NCBI GenBank assembly: GCA_019614645.1
Contig: JABWDB010000007.1
Coordinates: forward strand, 6,461,501 to 6,525,500
Direction of reading: 5' to 3'
Length of the DNA stretch: 64,000 bases
From: Stratiolaelaps scimitus
Taxonomy: Eukaryota > Arthropoda > Arachnida > Mesostigmata > Laelapidae
The position numbers and the translations under genes were made by a program. The notes below the pieces were generated by a model. That model saw only the letters and a list, made by a program, of their open reading frames with translations, was not told the DNA's origin and ran no database searches. Positions 39,720-52,132 of the stretch are shown here, in pieces. How positions within the stretch are numbered: the first letter of the stretch is position 1; the number at the start of each line of letters is the position of its first letter.

Positions 39720-41318
39720 CTATGTACAATAGGTCACAACGATAACGACAATAATTGTACCACAATTATTTTGCTGGCTAGCATTTGTATGCATTTCCCA
39801 GCTGAATAACCAGTTTCGGACGTCTGCTGGGACGTTTCAATGCTGTCTTGATTTCATAAACGAGACGAAGCTTCGAACTGCTACATTGTGTGTTTTGTGG
39901 ATCTTGTGCCCGCATATACAAGGTGAAGAACGCTTCGTCTGTCTGAGGCAGCCGGCACGATAAAGGTACAAAGAAGATATTTTTCGAATAATACATTTTA
40001 AGATGATGATGACGGGTATGTCAATATAAATCGAATTAAATGGGGTGTATATTTATATACTCTCACGTCAGCTGACAACTCAGAGAAACCTATCAAACGC
40101 TCACCCTCCTTGTACCTTATTTTCATTTCGACAGATTAATTACTCAATGCACTGTTCGTAAAACTAGCCGCAGCGTGTTAAATAATGTAATGACATATAT
40201 TGGTAAATGCTACTTTGAAAGTGAAAACTTACGAGCATTGTATGCGTTCGACGACGACCAGCACAATGGCTCACCATTCGGCGGGACTAATCGACTTCAC
40301 AAAAAGCTACACAGCTTTAGCGAATGAATTGATCCCGATAATAATTCCCCCGAGCTTTGATCGTTCTTATTCCATTACACTTGCTGACGTAACCAGGATA
40401 CACGGATTAAAACACTTGCACTACAGGTAAAAATACTTGAAGATGCACTACTATACGTGAATATCGACAACATGCATATGTGATATTTACCTGTACGAAA
40501 AAAAGCCAGACCTGTGGGCCAGTTTAAATCAGATTGACTAAACTGCTGAAGAAACTGGCAATATTTCATGTAAAGGCGACAGCTCGAAAAGTCAAAAAGG
40601 CTATTAGAACTACTGTTTGCACATTCGTAATAACTTATATGCTCCTAGTCGACTTCTAAATTGTATTATTTGGTTAGGTATCTCAGTTTAAAAAGGTACC
40701 AATTAAAAGTTGCATTTATTTTTTTGTTTAGCATTTAACACAGGTCTCAGCTGATACAGCCTTCTCTAGGAGATAGCATTTGAGCGCAAGGTCCCCTCTA
40801 GGTGTGTGTGGGTGCGTTTGAAGCAGATTTGCTCTTTTCAAAAAAAGGATGTGTCCCCAAAGGCATTAGAGAGGAAAAAGCAAGAAACCTTTTCCATAGG
40901 TTTAGAAGTCACTCATATTGTTGAGAAACGTTACACTTCAGGTGGTAATGTTTGAATACAAATAGTAGTACCGATGCAATGTCACTGACTCGACGAAAGC
41001 TGGTCAATTTGTCATCAGTAGGAAACGAAAAGAAAAGCGTGTTGCAAAATTCGGGTTTAGAGTTTGCACTGTGGGTGGCACTTTAGCATCTTCTTATGTC
41101 AGTTGCGGAGAAGCACACAGCCTAGTCATGCAGTCAGTACAGCCGAACAAGCCAAGAACAGAAAGGACGCCTCTTTGATGAATACGTACTACCATAGACC
41201 TACTACTGTAGCCTTCGGAATATTGGGGAGACGAGGATGCAATCATTGGATTTTCTTCAGATATTAGGAGAAAGGTTAGCATCCGCTATAGGTGAACCAC
41301 GTGCAACCCGAATGTTTA
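39720..41318. other. 5' flank of the LRR gene; its initiator exon should be here
   Basis: An upstream exon must supply ATG and end in phase 0 before 39719. The ATG at 39996 (MYYSKNIFF then GTACCT) is one option, but its donor is poor. Otherwise nothing recognised. Confidence 0.35.
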
Positions 41319-41636
41319 CTCGGTCTATTTCACCCACGGATCTCTGGGTGCTTGGCAGGCGGGAGCTGGCATTTGCCGGTTAAATGATGGTATTTGCTCA
41401 AGTATGGGTATTAGATACTGCAGGAGTTCGACCGCGGCGGAATTAAGAATGAAGCTCTACTAAGTGGAATCTGCCAACCGACTGACAGACCCGTCGTCAT
41501 TCTATGTGATTCACAAGCTGCCCATGAGATTCTGTCATGTCTGAGGTTCATCGAATGGTCTGTCTTACTTCAGTGGATGCCAGCGCATATGGGAATTACA
41601 CGAAATAAGCGCACGGACATCCTGGCCAAAGAATAA
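41319..41636 (+). pseudogene. Decayed RNase H domain of a non-LTR retrotransposon
   Basis: Two frames together show the RNase H signature: VYFTHGSLGAWQAGAGIC (normally DGS, here His for the first catalytic Asp) and SSTAAELRM (catalytic Glu), then TAA and a frame change, then VVILCDSQAAHEIL (catalytic Asp) and VLLQWMPAHMGITRNKRTDI ending LAKE and TAA. A block between the helix after CDSQAA and the LQWMPAH strand is also missing. Layout and motifs are those of I/Jockey-type elements. It is broken by substitution, a stop, a frameshift and a deletion. Confidence 0.75.
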
Positions 41637-41657
41637 ATGCAGGAAACCACACGCACC

Positions 41658-41687
41658 AGGACTGTGCCGAACACTCGGCACAGTCCT
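41658..41687. repeat. 13-bp perfect hairpin after the RNase H remnant
   Basis: AGGACTGTGCCGA (41658-41670) pairs exactly with TCGGCACAGTCCT (41675-41687) around the loop ACAC. Confidence 0.8.
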
Positions 41688-41731
41688 TGGTACTTAAGTA
41701 CTTTTAGGTACTTTAGGTACTTTAGTACCTA
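41688..41731 (+). repeat. Short tandem repeat of TTTAGGTAC-like units
   Basis: TGGTACTTAAGTACTTTTAG, then two GTACTTTAG-type units, directly after the hairpin. Confidence 0.6.
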
Positions 41732-42113
41732 GTCTTTTAGATACCCACTTATTTATTCAAGGTCATAACAGATGGAAGAGGCGACGTATAATAGCTGAGG
41801 CGTTATGACTGTCCATTTCACCGAGAGAGAATATGAGAAGAGCCTCTTTAGAAAGACTTAGCGAAAATACTTATAGGGTTTCTACGACATCTGCTTTGAT
41901 TGCAAACTGTCCCCTCTCCTGTTCATCAGATCCCAGCTGTATTAAGGATCCGCTCAGGTTTTCACTGCTAGTGTTTGTAGTTCGATTTGAAAGTGAAGTT
42001 GGTCGCAATGATAGCTAATTATAACTATTGGCAATTTGCGTTGCACGACAGCCTTGAATTAAATGAAAAACACTTGTGACATAGAAATATCAGATCGTTA
42101 TTCTTTATTATTG

Positions 42114-42119
42114 ATACCG
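42114..42119 (-). terminator. IDH1: Candidate polyadenylation signal of the IDH gene
   Basis: The nearest minus-strand AATAAA I find downstream of the IDH stop, about 860 bases away. A variant signal could be used closer. Confidence 0.3.
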
Positions 42120-42981
42120 ATTTTGCAATAAGCGTCCCTGTACAGCTGAAGCGTCCAAGTAATTATCGATATCCCGGCACCTACGTTGCCCGGCTATATC
42201 GGCAAAGTGCATCGGGTAAAAAAAGAGGTGAAATTATCGTCGTGTAATTTACGGTAAATGTATATGTCATAATATGGATTGAATTCAATACGATGTCAAC
42301 TTCAGTAAAATACTACAATTGTTGTATACTGTATAGAAGGTGGTTAAGTCTCGCATTTCGCTCAGATCAATTCAAAATTCTAAATCAATTCAAAAACAGC
42401 ACGTGAACCTGCCTATCCAGCACTTCACTGTAGGCAGGCCGCTTGTTACGATTACACATTTAGCAATATTGTATATTATCCTAATATAAATCGTATATAT
42501 AGGTCATATCCGCAGTATCACACCGGTGTATGTTACCCGAACAATAAAAATCACTATGTGTATTGAGGGTCTCTCGGCAAGCAGCCCGACGTTGCGTACA
42601 AACGAGCCGCTTGCATGAGCCAGTTCTGGATGGGTACAAACTTCGGTTTCTTTTCCATCTGTGAGAGACCAGGAGTCGCCCCTATCCAGCTCTATCTAAT
42701 CAGCTGAAATCATGCAGCTATCGAGAACTGAGTCACATCATGGAGAATAATAATCCTGCATTATAGCAGACGTTGTCAATATTTCTGAAAAGTGAGCATA
42801 AAAAAGGATCCAGTCGTAGGCGAAACAGGCGATGCTCCGGTATACAGAGCGAAACACCGTTAGTCCACCTGAAAGTCCGACTGAGATCGGATATCGTGCA
42901 TTGGATAGAGCAGTACAGTCGGAATAGGCCGCCCCCTCCCCGCTAGAGTTTGCAATCGGCTGTCGCATGAGGTCCATCTAG

Positions 42982-43115
42982 TCATTGGGCTGCGAGCTTG
43001 ACCTTGAGGTTCTCAGCGATCTTGTCGAGGAACTCGAACGTGTTGACATAGTCCGACCTCTCCACCTTGTCTAGGGAGCCCTTGATACACAGGGCAAGAT
43101 CTTTTGTCATCGAAC
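42982..43115 (-). CDS. IDH1: IDH exon 10 (C-terminus)
   Basis: Acceptor is CCTCACTACAG. It encodes [28 protein letters not shown] and ends KLAAQ with TGA at 42984-42982. Confidence 0.95.
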
Positions 43116-43282
43116 CTGTAGTGAGGCAAAGTTGGTGGCTGTGTTAGGCTTCTAGGAAACGCAGATTGAGTTCATGGATGAAGACGAGTTCTTACGATTA
43201 CGGCTACTGACTACTCTCGAAGTATTTCCTAATAATAATAGCTCCTTGAGTTTCATAGAACGGCTTTGTATCGGGTATAAGC

Positions 43283-43318
<36 letters not shown>

Positions 43319-46300
43319 GGGGGGTGTTGTCATGCTAATGCATGCCAACACCATGGCCGCCCCCCCTATGGAACTGTTGACGATGTTCAACAGCACCACC
43401 CTTCCCGGTATCGCTTATCGCATTACTTCAGTAAAGGGTGGTGAGATGTGTACAAGCCCAGCCACGAGCACCACACATCCTCCTCACCGTACGAACATGA
43501 CGTGGTTAGCTGACTCTCAGCTGCTTCCCTTCTCTCCCAATCTCTCAAGACCTCTGTGCACTTCCCGTCTGTGAACAACTACTGTGATCAATAGGGTGTC
43601 TGTAGAAAGCCCCGTGTATGTAAACATGCAGTATTTATGACGCATACAGGGGGTGTACGGTGCCTTCCTTTCTGCACAGTGGTAGCTATGCCGCAGACCA
43701 CATTAGTTGCCACTACTACTTAACAAATCTTATTGCGGAGATACTGCCCATAAAAGTAAATATGACTCCACTCAGATTTGAACCTCAGACTCCACAAAAC
43801 TCCCTTTTTGGTACTGCCTACCTTGTCCACCACGCCATGCCCGCAGGCTGGGTATAAGCGACTGTATTTTGCTTGTTAATTGCGACTGTATTTTGCTTGT
43901 TAATGTTGTTGTTGTCTTTCAGTGGTTGGTTAGCTTCGGTATATATTCTTATGATTGAGAAGGGAAATGGTTTTCATTGTTCAACCTTGTCCGCCCTCTT
44001 AAAAACAGCTTATTCTAGCTTTATAAATAGAGCATTTCAAAGCTTTCACCATTTGCCGATCGGCCTTTGGAGCAAATGATTATATCTGTCTTTATTTATA
44101 TGGAGTATTCTATCCAGTTGATCCTTACCAGACTCGACAGTTTCGATGCACACTTGCTCGAGTGCGGTGGCAAACTTAGTCAGGGCGTCATTGGAGTCAA
44201 GCTTCGCGCGATGTGCGAGACCGCGGGTCCATGCGAAGATTGACGCGATCGGATTCGTTGATGTTTCCTGCATGTAATTTTTTTTGTAGTAAACGTGATG
44301 TCTAGTATTGTCGTTTCTATTTGATAGGCCACTTGATACACAAGTCAATGCATAGAACGAGAGAAAGTCAACAATGCCAATTCCCTACGACGATGCTGCG
44401 ATTTGACGAATTTACAAGGGAACTGAAGAACTGTCGAAAGCTATTTGTCTGTATTTGAGAGGATTTGAATCTCGAAATTAAGTTCAAGTGCATTCATATA
44501 ATCCCACAGATCTTTGAAAATACGTAGATCCGTTTACCTTGCCCTGTTGATGCATGCGGTAGTGTCTTGTCACAGTTCCGTGGGCTGCCTCCGCTTCTAC
44601 AGTTTTGCCTGTGATGAGAAGAAGACACCGATTTTAGTATAATTAAATGCCTCCAACACTGGATTTGTGTTTGGCGCTCAAGAAATCATCTTGGTCTTTT
44701 GGCGCCTTTCCCATTCGTTCTTCTGAAAATCTAATCTATGTTTTTTTTTGAAGGTAAGAGATTTTTATACGTTGCACAAGGGTGTAAAATAATTTTTCAA
44801 TTGTGTGTACAGCAACTACCTCACGAAACTAGTGCTGTCCTGTTGCCGACTTCTCCATTTAGCCGCTAACTAGAGCATAACTTACAGCAACGCAAGGTAA
44901 TAATAACACAGCAAGAAAATAACTATAATGAGAATATACAACTCCTTCCCCGCACTTTTCTAAACGGTCAAATTTCCGAGCTGAAAACATTCACAGAATC
45001 CTACCATCGGGGCAGATCAGGACGGAAGTCATGAGACCCAGCGAGCCGAATCCTTGCGCGACCGAGTCACTTTGTACATCTCCGTCGTAGTTCTTGCACG
45101 CCCAAACAAAGCCACCATCTGACTTCATGCAATACGCGACCATGTCATCGATTAGCCGGTGTTCATACCAGACCCCGGCGGCTTCGAACGACTTCTTGTA
45201 TTCCTGCAATTGGACACAGGCGTTTCGATATAGTTATCGTGGCGCATATCGAAATAATGGCTACACACCAACTTCTAAAGAAGAAACTTCTATCCAAGAA
45301 ACTTCTATCGCACTTCTCCCCAGGAAACTTATATCCAACTTCGATTTACATAACTTCTCTACCACTACGAAGCGCATTCCATTTTTGACAATACCGTGGA
45401 CGTTAAATGTTGGCTGAAAGTCAGCCCGAAAACACTCACTCGGAGATATTTAACAGAACTCAACGGTCCAATCATCTCCTCACATATTATAGATAGACGA
45501 ATCGATGTGTTTCAACGTTCACTTGTCGCTTTACCCAGCTGGAAATCGCGTCGCACGGAGGCGTCCGCCTAACAAAGGCTTTCCCATTTCAGATGGTATG
45601 CCTTGCGAGTCGTCGAGCTTGGAATATTGCTACGCAATCGCTATTGACATACCTTGTCGTAAATCTCTTGGAAGAGATCCTTAAAACGGCCGTCGTACTT
45701 CTTGAGGATCGTGTTCTTCGTAGATAAGTAGAGCGGAAGCTTCCTGTCAAGAGCATACTGCATGGAGGAGTGCGCGAATTCCCTGATGCTCTGGTCCGTA
45801 TTGTACATGGCCATCGCGACCCCGCCAGTGCCAGCGAACTCATACACCTCATGAGAGATGACCTGTGTGAAGCGAGGCACGAATTTCGTTAAATATATGT
45901 CAATCATCGTTTGATCAGTTTTTTTTATGTCGTGCGTTATGTATATATGTAATCAACTCGTGCTCTCGCCTCTAGTTGCTGTTCGAGCTTGGGCTGCCAA
46001 AATATATTTGACTGCGTGCAAATGAAAAGACAATTTACGCGTTGAACAAAGATGCGTCGATAAAGTACAAACGAATAACATCATCTCAGTGTGCTGTATG
46101 ATTTCCAACCTCATCAGCGATCTTCATTACCTGGCCGTCCTTAGCTGTGAAGGTGATCTGCAGTTTGCCGTCGCCGGGAACGACAAAATCAGTCGCCTTG
46201 TATTGGTCTCCGAATGCATGACGGCCAATCACAATAGGTTTCTTCCATCCGGGTACCAGACGGGGGATGTTCTTACATACGATGGCCTCTCTATAAATCA

Positions 46301-49300
46301 GATACGAGTCGTTGTTAAATTCGATTAAATTTCGATAATTTCGGGTTATTCAGTCGATTGTTAGTAGATCAAACGCTCGATGATAATAATCTCTTATTTT
46401 TTTGGAATGACTCGAGAGTCATATACTTATCTTGGGAAATAATCTGTAAGCGAGTGTCATTGTGGGTGCTATTGTTAAGATCTAGAGTTTCAATGCAGAT
46501 ACATTGCCTGAGCAAATGGAACAAACTCGCCAATTGACAGAAATCGAAACACTCCCCTTTGGTCCCCTGGTGTTTGAGATTCAAGGAAATCACAACACGC
46601 GCCAGCTCAGACCCGCGAAACCCGTACACCAGAGAATAAGCTCTAGACGAGCAATACACGGAACGAAATCCAACACGCGGTGCCTGGATTCTGGACGAAA
46701 ACGCTAATCTCGAGCCACCAAAAAATAGTACGAGGAACAGCACCGCCCCGTCACCTATTCACGACGCTCAGTTCCCGATCAAATACCGAGGTAAGCTTTC
46801 CGGGCCACGACGCTCAGACAACATTTAACGTCCACGGTAGTGAACTGCTTTCGGTATTGCTTCATAAGATGGACAACCGCTTTTAAATGCAAATCTGCAA
46901 TGGTGGGGATCGAACCCGTGCAACTACGTGTCTCCGCCGACTGCAAGGCGCACACGAATGCATCACCAGGACACCGGGCTAGTTCCACTAGTCTATGTTA
47001 CTTGACTATTTACCCAGCGAGATATATTATTTTAGATATTTTTTGTACATATCTTGAACAGTGTATTTTTATTGTAATGACGCTAAACCTTTGTGTATCA
47101 ACCCGTCAATATGCTATAAATCCGATAGTCCGTCCCTGTTGTATATATATCATAAATACCTGAACACAGTTCCTCCTAGGATGTTTCTGATTGTTCCATT
47201 TGGGGATTTCCACATCTGCTTCAGCTTGAACTCCTCTACGCGAGCTTCGTCCGGAGTAATAGTTGCGCACTTAATTCCGACATTAAATTTTTTAATTGCG
47301 TTCGCGCAATCGATGGTTACTGCAACAAAAAAAATAGCATTTTGTTAGTCACACCCATAGGCCGCTGAATAGCCTGAAGGTCCAGCGTTTTTTTTACCGA
47401 AATTCAAAGCTTTGCATGTCGGAGGATTTATTAGGAGTCTAAGTGGAGACAATAAGACGATAAGATCAGTTTCATAGATCTATTTGCTAATATATACGTG
47501 CTTATCATACTGGTTAAAGATTGAGTGTGCACAAGGGATCAGTAGAAAGGAGGTTGGTAAGGTGTGGGTACAATTTATGTGACCATTCGGCACAGTTGAT
47601 AGCTTACGGCGTTCGTTGCCAAGGCGTAAGGGCTTTTCATGGTTCTTTCAATTCCTGAGACAGCTATTGAAAAACGTAATAGCAATAATAGCAGGATTTT
47701 GGGAGTGCTTTATAAATTAAGCTCTGGCTCGCATTTCGTGGTGAATTCTAATTTAGGTTCAAACAACGCACGAACTTAAATTTAGGTACAGAAGAATCAA
47801 CACACAAAATACTGCCTATTAACGGCCTTGTCTTTTTCTATGTCCAGTTTCGATGTTTCCATTGAACGGTAATTCGGAGATCAGCATAGCACTGCAGATA
47901 AGACGTTTTTGTATCATAGGTTTAATCGATCCATCTTGATCGAGAGAAATAGCCCACTGTTTCAATGCTGGTATAGCATTACTAAGATCCACTCAACCCA
48001 TTTGGACAATCGAAGTTGGCGTTCTGCCAAAGCGGCGTAGTAGTTAAAACTTAAATACCATTATGACTCCACTGCCGGCAATAGTCATGTATGTGTATAT
48101 ATATATATATATATATATAACGGCTACCACTGTTAATCAGTCAGCACCATCATTGCATCAGTTGATCAGAGCAGCCTCCTCCCATTGATTCGTTTCACAA
48201 TAGAACGAACTTGTGTAGCAATCGTCGATCTATGAGAAATCGTCTAGACCATTAATGAACATGTGAGCGCTACCATCTAAACCACTAATAACATTCCAAT
48301 GACACGGCAGCATACCCATCTACGCGGAACAGGCAGATCTTTTTTTCGAGGGATTAAGTGAGTGCATGATGCACATACGTGTTAGGCGGTCCATACCAAC
48401 ACAACTGCGTGGGTCACTCACAAAGGCCCAGCACTAAACCCGCGTACCTGCCTCCCTCCCCAGACGGCTCGGCAAGCGTGTAGCATTTTAACGTTCGGCG
48501 CTTCGTTTGACTCTACAGGGCCCACTATCTAGCGAAATACAGGCAAACACTCGTTCGCGAAATGCGCGGTTATTCGATTTGCGAGATGAGGAAGAGATGG
48601 TGAGCCAACGAGAGAGGGAGAGGGAGCCTTCGGGATTGGATATTCGTTCACGCTCACGTATTAGCAAATGTTGGAGCCTAGTGATCGATCCACATGACAG
48701 TCTACGGTAGACCGTACTGGTATGTCTTTCCGTAGCGAGATACAATATATTACGTATATATAGACGTCCCTGCATATTTGTGCTCCCCGTTTCTAATTTT
48801 ACACGATACGTGTGTATTTATAGCGTGACGAATCGACAGGTCGATTCGTCTGGTAGCATAGGTAAGGCCAAGTAACGCCATATATATATATATAGATATA
48901 TCTCCGTATGACATATGAGCAGGGGTACAACATATTGGCGGCTGTAACAAGACGCCATCCTCTGTTATTACTCGGTTACTTCCATTAGACCTCTCCTCCG
49001 TTCACCGCGTTACCCGATTCGTCAGTTCACCGGGACGAAGCACCAACGTCATAGCGCGCTGTTGTAATCTCCGCAAGCGACCTTTGCCGCTGAGGGTCTC
49101 AGCGGGCCCTCCACAGGTAACAGCGCGAGGATTACTTTTCATTGGCTGTGGGGTTATGCGTAAGGCAGTTTCGACGTCGGTCGTGGTGCGGGTGTCAACG
49201 ATAACAAACACAGTGCACGCCCGCGCTGTCATCGTGCGTGGCGGGCTTTCGTCACGTGGTACACTTGGTCAATAGATGGGCAAAGGAACACCGGGCATCG

Positions 49301-52084
49301 CGTTGCCAGGCTATTAACCTCACGAGTGATGTGACCCGGAGGAGCAGTCATGGCCAAATGGCAAATCACCATTTATCCGTTTGGCGCCAGAAACAAAACT
49401 AGGGTGACGGGACATGTGAGACAATAAAGGACACCACTGAACTACAAAGAGAAGCTGCGCGAACCGGATATTGGAGATCGGAGATCATGTATGGATGCAT
49501 CTCTGGCAATTCTTACATACCTGGGTCCGCTATCGTTCATGAAGAAATTAAGTATAATGAAAATGAGAATCAGTTTAGACAGTTTGACTGCTTGTTGTTT
49601 TAACAAAATGCCAATGTTCGGCCGTTAAAGGCTCTTGCTTTAAAGGAACATTTTTGCGTAGACAACGCTCGCTACACTAAGGGGCAGAGAAACTATAAGT
49701 GAACTTATCGGACCGAGGCATTTGAGTCCTCCTTGGTGGTCTGCGTGAATAGATGGGCTTCTAACCTACCTTGATCATTGGTAGCATCACGGTTCTCGAT
49801 TCCCAGATCAAACGTATGAATTTCCAGATCAAGGAACGGGAAGATCAACTTTTCCTTGATGATGTCCCAAATAATCCTGAAGATAATCGCATACACATAA
49901 ATGTCTCACATTTTAATTTCAACAATATATTTAACACTATTGTCACAGTCACTAATGTCTGTTCTGGGTTTAGTCAGTAAGTGTCTGACACTGCCAGGCA
50001 AATACCTCAGTGTGAGTCCTGGTGTCCATGCAGGATTTATCTTTAACCTCTTCAAAAATATATACCATAACACCCAAATGCATGACATTATGCCAGTACG
50101 TCAATAGCTAATAGCCACCACCCAAATCATCGGACCCCCTACGTCTCTTCCGTCAATCTTCCGGCAATCAGCGCGGAAGATCTCCATAACGTGATATATA
50201 AAAAAAACTTCTCGTTTATTCATTCAAACAGATTTTTATCATTGACGAAACTGCACTTGCACAATGGTGACGCTCTCATCAAAATAATAGTTAGCTAACG
50301 GGTTATCACTTTCGAGTCCCTGATTACCTGGTGAATTTAAAGTGTCGTTGCAGTAAAGAAGAATACGAGTTGCGGCTTTACACCTACATCTGACGGTGCT
50401 CAACACTGTCCCGAGTAAACACCGATGATACGACTAAATCTATTGGATCGTATCAACCTGCCGATCGTCGTAAACTGCGCTGTTCAAGGTCTAGACGAAA
50501 GACCTGGAGAACGAATATCAGCAACTTTTGGCCAAGAGGGATGCGACGGCGTTTACAATACAGTGAATTGGGTTCGTCTTGTTTTCGCGTTAGGGCTAAT
50601 ATCATTCATTCAATTGCTATTCAATTTCTACAAATCTCTACAACAACAGCACAATAATTTTAGCTCCGATAATGAGAAGAATGTTTATTGTAACGATACG
50701 AAACTAGAGTAGGTCTGATCCTTCATATTTTTGATAGATAACTCCAAATCGATTGTTATAATAATCTGTATGGGTACATCAAGTGCAGTATTACCCTTGC
50801 GTTCCGCCTTTTTGGGCATGATTGGCAAGGAAGAAGGCTATTATTACTAATATTATTGACTACATGCGTTGACTCGCACACCGTTGGGACTACAGCTTGT
50901 GTTAATGAAACACAGCGTCGAACACAAAAAAAAATCTCAATCAGTACAATGATTTCGGCTTCGTTCCACGTTGCTATGCCGTTGCGTGTACATCCACTAG
51001 AACAATAATGAGAAAATCTCGAATTAAATTGCCAGCCTCACCTGGTCATCTCATCGCCGAGGATGTCGACGACGGCTCCACCTGAAATACGAAAAATACA
51101 ACAAAAACAACACTTGTATTTGTTGTTCTCTTCATCTGACTGTGAATAAAATATGTAAAGGAACCGGAATAGTCTTTAAACGACATTTTTTCAAACGCGA
51201 GTAGTCCCGACCCGCAGTCGAATTTTGCAGCACCCCGAATTTGTCATATTCCCTTGACTTGAGAGCTAGCAGATGTCCATTCAAAAAAAACATTGGCGAT
51301 AAAAACAAAATAAGAAACGTACTCATGGCACCAGTTGGCACCAAGATTTTGCACAAAGTTTCATTCACCCTAGAATTGTATGCAAATGAGGCAACACCCG
51401 CACAACATTCGCACGGCTCAGCACCACAATTGGCGGGAACCAATTCGCCGGGTACAATCGAACGAAGTCGGCAGACGGCGCCGCCGAGTGGCTTCAGTGC
51501 CAGTTGCTACTTGACAGGTTGAGAAATCCGCCTTAGCAATATATGACAGGTAGCCTACAGTAGCCGATTTTTTATTGAATAGTACGCCTTTCGTGTACGC
51601 GATAGCCAAAGAACACCACGCCAGGGCGGATAGAGGGTGGTATATGGCTGACGGTAATGAGCTCGTATAATGTCGATGCTATATGTGACAATGTGTGTCT
51701 GCTAATACAAACAAATTTATATAGAATAAAAAATGAGAGAGAGAGTTTCAAGGCACTACTTTTATTTTTTAGTGTAAACAAAATGTAAATATTCAATAAT
51801 TGGGCCACCTGTTCATAAATCGCAAAAAAATTAATTGCATTACCACTCAAATTAAAGGTGTTCAGTAAGCTGTGATTATTTAATATTGTTGTTTTTCATA
51901 AATAATTATTGATATTACTATTCTAACATATACAAGAGTCTTGTTTGATCGTTATATTCCAAATGTAATCATCGCTTTATTTATCATTATGAATCTGTTT
52001 AATGATCATATAATATTGTGACGTCATAGGGGCCACCTATTGGCGAATGTCTATACCGTCGCTGAAGTTGGTTCATAAAAAATC

Positions 52085-52132
<48 letters not shown>

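Noticed and set aside
46906..46981. tRNA gene suggested by the perfect B box
   Set aside because: The head does not fold to a sound acceptor stem and is joined to a repeated body; it is the head of a SINE.
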